Made by a program: the position numbers and the translations under genes. From Clostridiales bacterium (lineage in GTDB: Bacteria > Bacillota > Clostridia > Mahellales > Mahellaceae): DNA of 33,399 nucleotides. The stretch lies in assembly GCA_030156435.1 (NCBI GenBank), contig JASGMM010000028.1:1-33399 (forward strand). The letters are read 5' to 3'. Positions 33,177 to 33,399 of this stretch are shown piece after piece. The stretch's first letter is position 1. Every line of letters starts with the position of its first letter. Under the pieces are notes generated by a model. It was given only the letters and a program-made list of their open reading frames with translations, was not told where the DNA came from and did no database searches.

Positions 33177-33205
33177 TTTACAAAATTATAATAATGCAGT
33201 ATAAT
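33177..33205 (+). promoter_or_regulatory. Divergent sigma-A promoter reading out of the window
   Basis: On the plus strand TTTACA (33177-33182), 17 bp, TATAAT (33200-33205). It would transcribe away from pdxS toward the right end. No gene start is visible in the remaining 190 bases, so its target, if any, lies outside. Confidence 0.5.
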
Positions 33206-33224
33206 GTATCGATACAATTGTATC
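33205..33224. promoter_or_regulatory. Overlapping palindromes in the pdxS upstream region
   Basis: TGTATCGATACA (33205-33216) and GATACAATTGTATC (33211-33224) are perfect palindromes sharing a half-site, so GTATC/GATAC occurs three times. They lie in the pdxS leader and at the -10 of the divergent promoter, a good place for a shared repressor. Confidence 0.5.
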
Positions 33225-33248
33225 ATATTATGTATGATTTTTAGTGTT

Positions 33249-33277
33249 ATTATGACACAAAGTCACGCATGTGTCAA
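33249..33277 (-). promoter_or_regulatory. Sigma-A promoter of pdxS-pdxT with an embedded inverted repeat
   Basis: On the minus strand TTGACA (33277-33272), 17 bp, CATAAT (33254-33249), about 100 bases before the pdxS start. TGACACA (33253-33259) and TGTGTCA (33270-33276) form a perfect 7-bp inverted repeat that overlaps both hexamers and could be an operator. Confidence 0.65.
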
Positions 33278-33302
33278 TATTGGATTTTAACATGTTTCTT
33301 CG

Positions 33303-33391
33303 ATTCGTAATATATAACTGAAACGGGCGATATAAAGCGATGCAAATGATATAAAGCCGGAGAACGCCTTGAAATATTGCGTAGGCGTACT
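33303..33391 (+). repeat. Right copy of the dispersed element (inverted relative to 74-148)
   Basis: Blocks ATTCGTAATAT (33303-33313), GCAAATGATATAAAGCC (33342-33358), TGAAATATTGC (33370-33380) and GGCGTACT (33384-33391) match the left-end copy in order and orientation after reverse complementing. This copy has an extra GATATAAAGC at 33329-33338, so the element has a small internal duplication. It continues to or past the window end. Confidence 0.6.
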
Positions 33392-33399
33392 CAATGAGT

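Noticed and set aside
74-33391. The end repeats as terminal inverted repeats of a known insertion sequence
   Set aside because: No transposase or integrase lies in the window and the copies are too diverged for a recent transposition.

Overview
The window looks like chromosomal DNA of a sporulating, sugar-degrading member of the Clostridia. Evidence: a SipL-type spore-coat morphogenesis protein (DUF3794 plus LysM), a T-box leader upstream of ilvB, consensus sigma-A promoters, strong AGGAGG ribosome sites, frequent TTG/GTG starts, ATA-rich codons and the PdxS/PdxT route to pyridoxal phosphate. I cannot name the genus. No rRNA, tRNA, CRISPR array or transposase was seen.

Layout. 1-3261: a large GH106-like glycoside hydrolase. 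3473-4206: a PIN-toxin/Phd-type antitoxin pair on the minus strand, with three 12-bp sites at an exact 24-bp period over its promoter, then a decayed coding fragment (4314-4490). 4580-7327 (minus): pyrimidine-nucleoside phosphorylase followed by an AraM-like glycerol-1-phosphate dehydrogenase, with a 30-codon stump of a response regulator upstream. 7644-10644 (plus): an AraB-type ribulokinase broken by an internal deletion and frameshift, a short-chain dehydrogenase, and a small membrane protein. 10660-12734: T-box leader and ilvB with no ilvN beside it. 12818-17012: sipL, a CapA-like lipoprotein, an AEC transporter and a small cysteine-containing protein.

17106-22295 is the most novel block. 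It encodes a long triose-phosphate-isomerase paralogue, a LarA-family (nickel-pincer racemase/epimerase) protein, a FucI/AraA-like sugar isomerase and a ROK repressor, probably one operon for a carbohydrate I cannot identify. 22764-27750 holds a sulfonate/taurine-type ABC importer, then a seven-helix sensor kinase and a LuxR-type response regulator. A Cys-type sulfatase and a phosphofructokinase with mixed donor-site residues follow (27971-30628). On the minus strand lie a URO-D/MtaA-like gene interrupted by one in-frame TAG, and pdxT and pdxS.

Two themes recur. Several genes are damaged: the araB deletion, the URO-D amber codon, the response-regulator stump and the 4.4-kb fragment. Also, the two ends of the window carry diverged copies of the same roughly 80-90-bp element in opposite orientation, so the 33 kb is bracketed by an inverted repeat.
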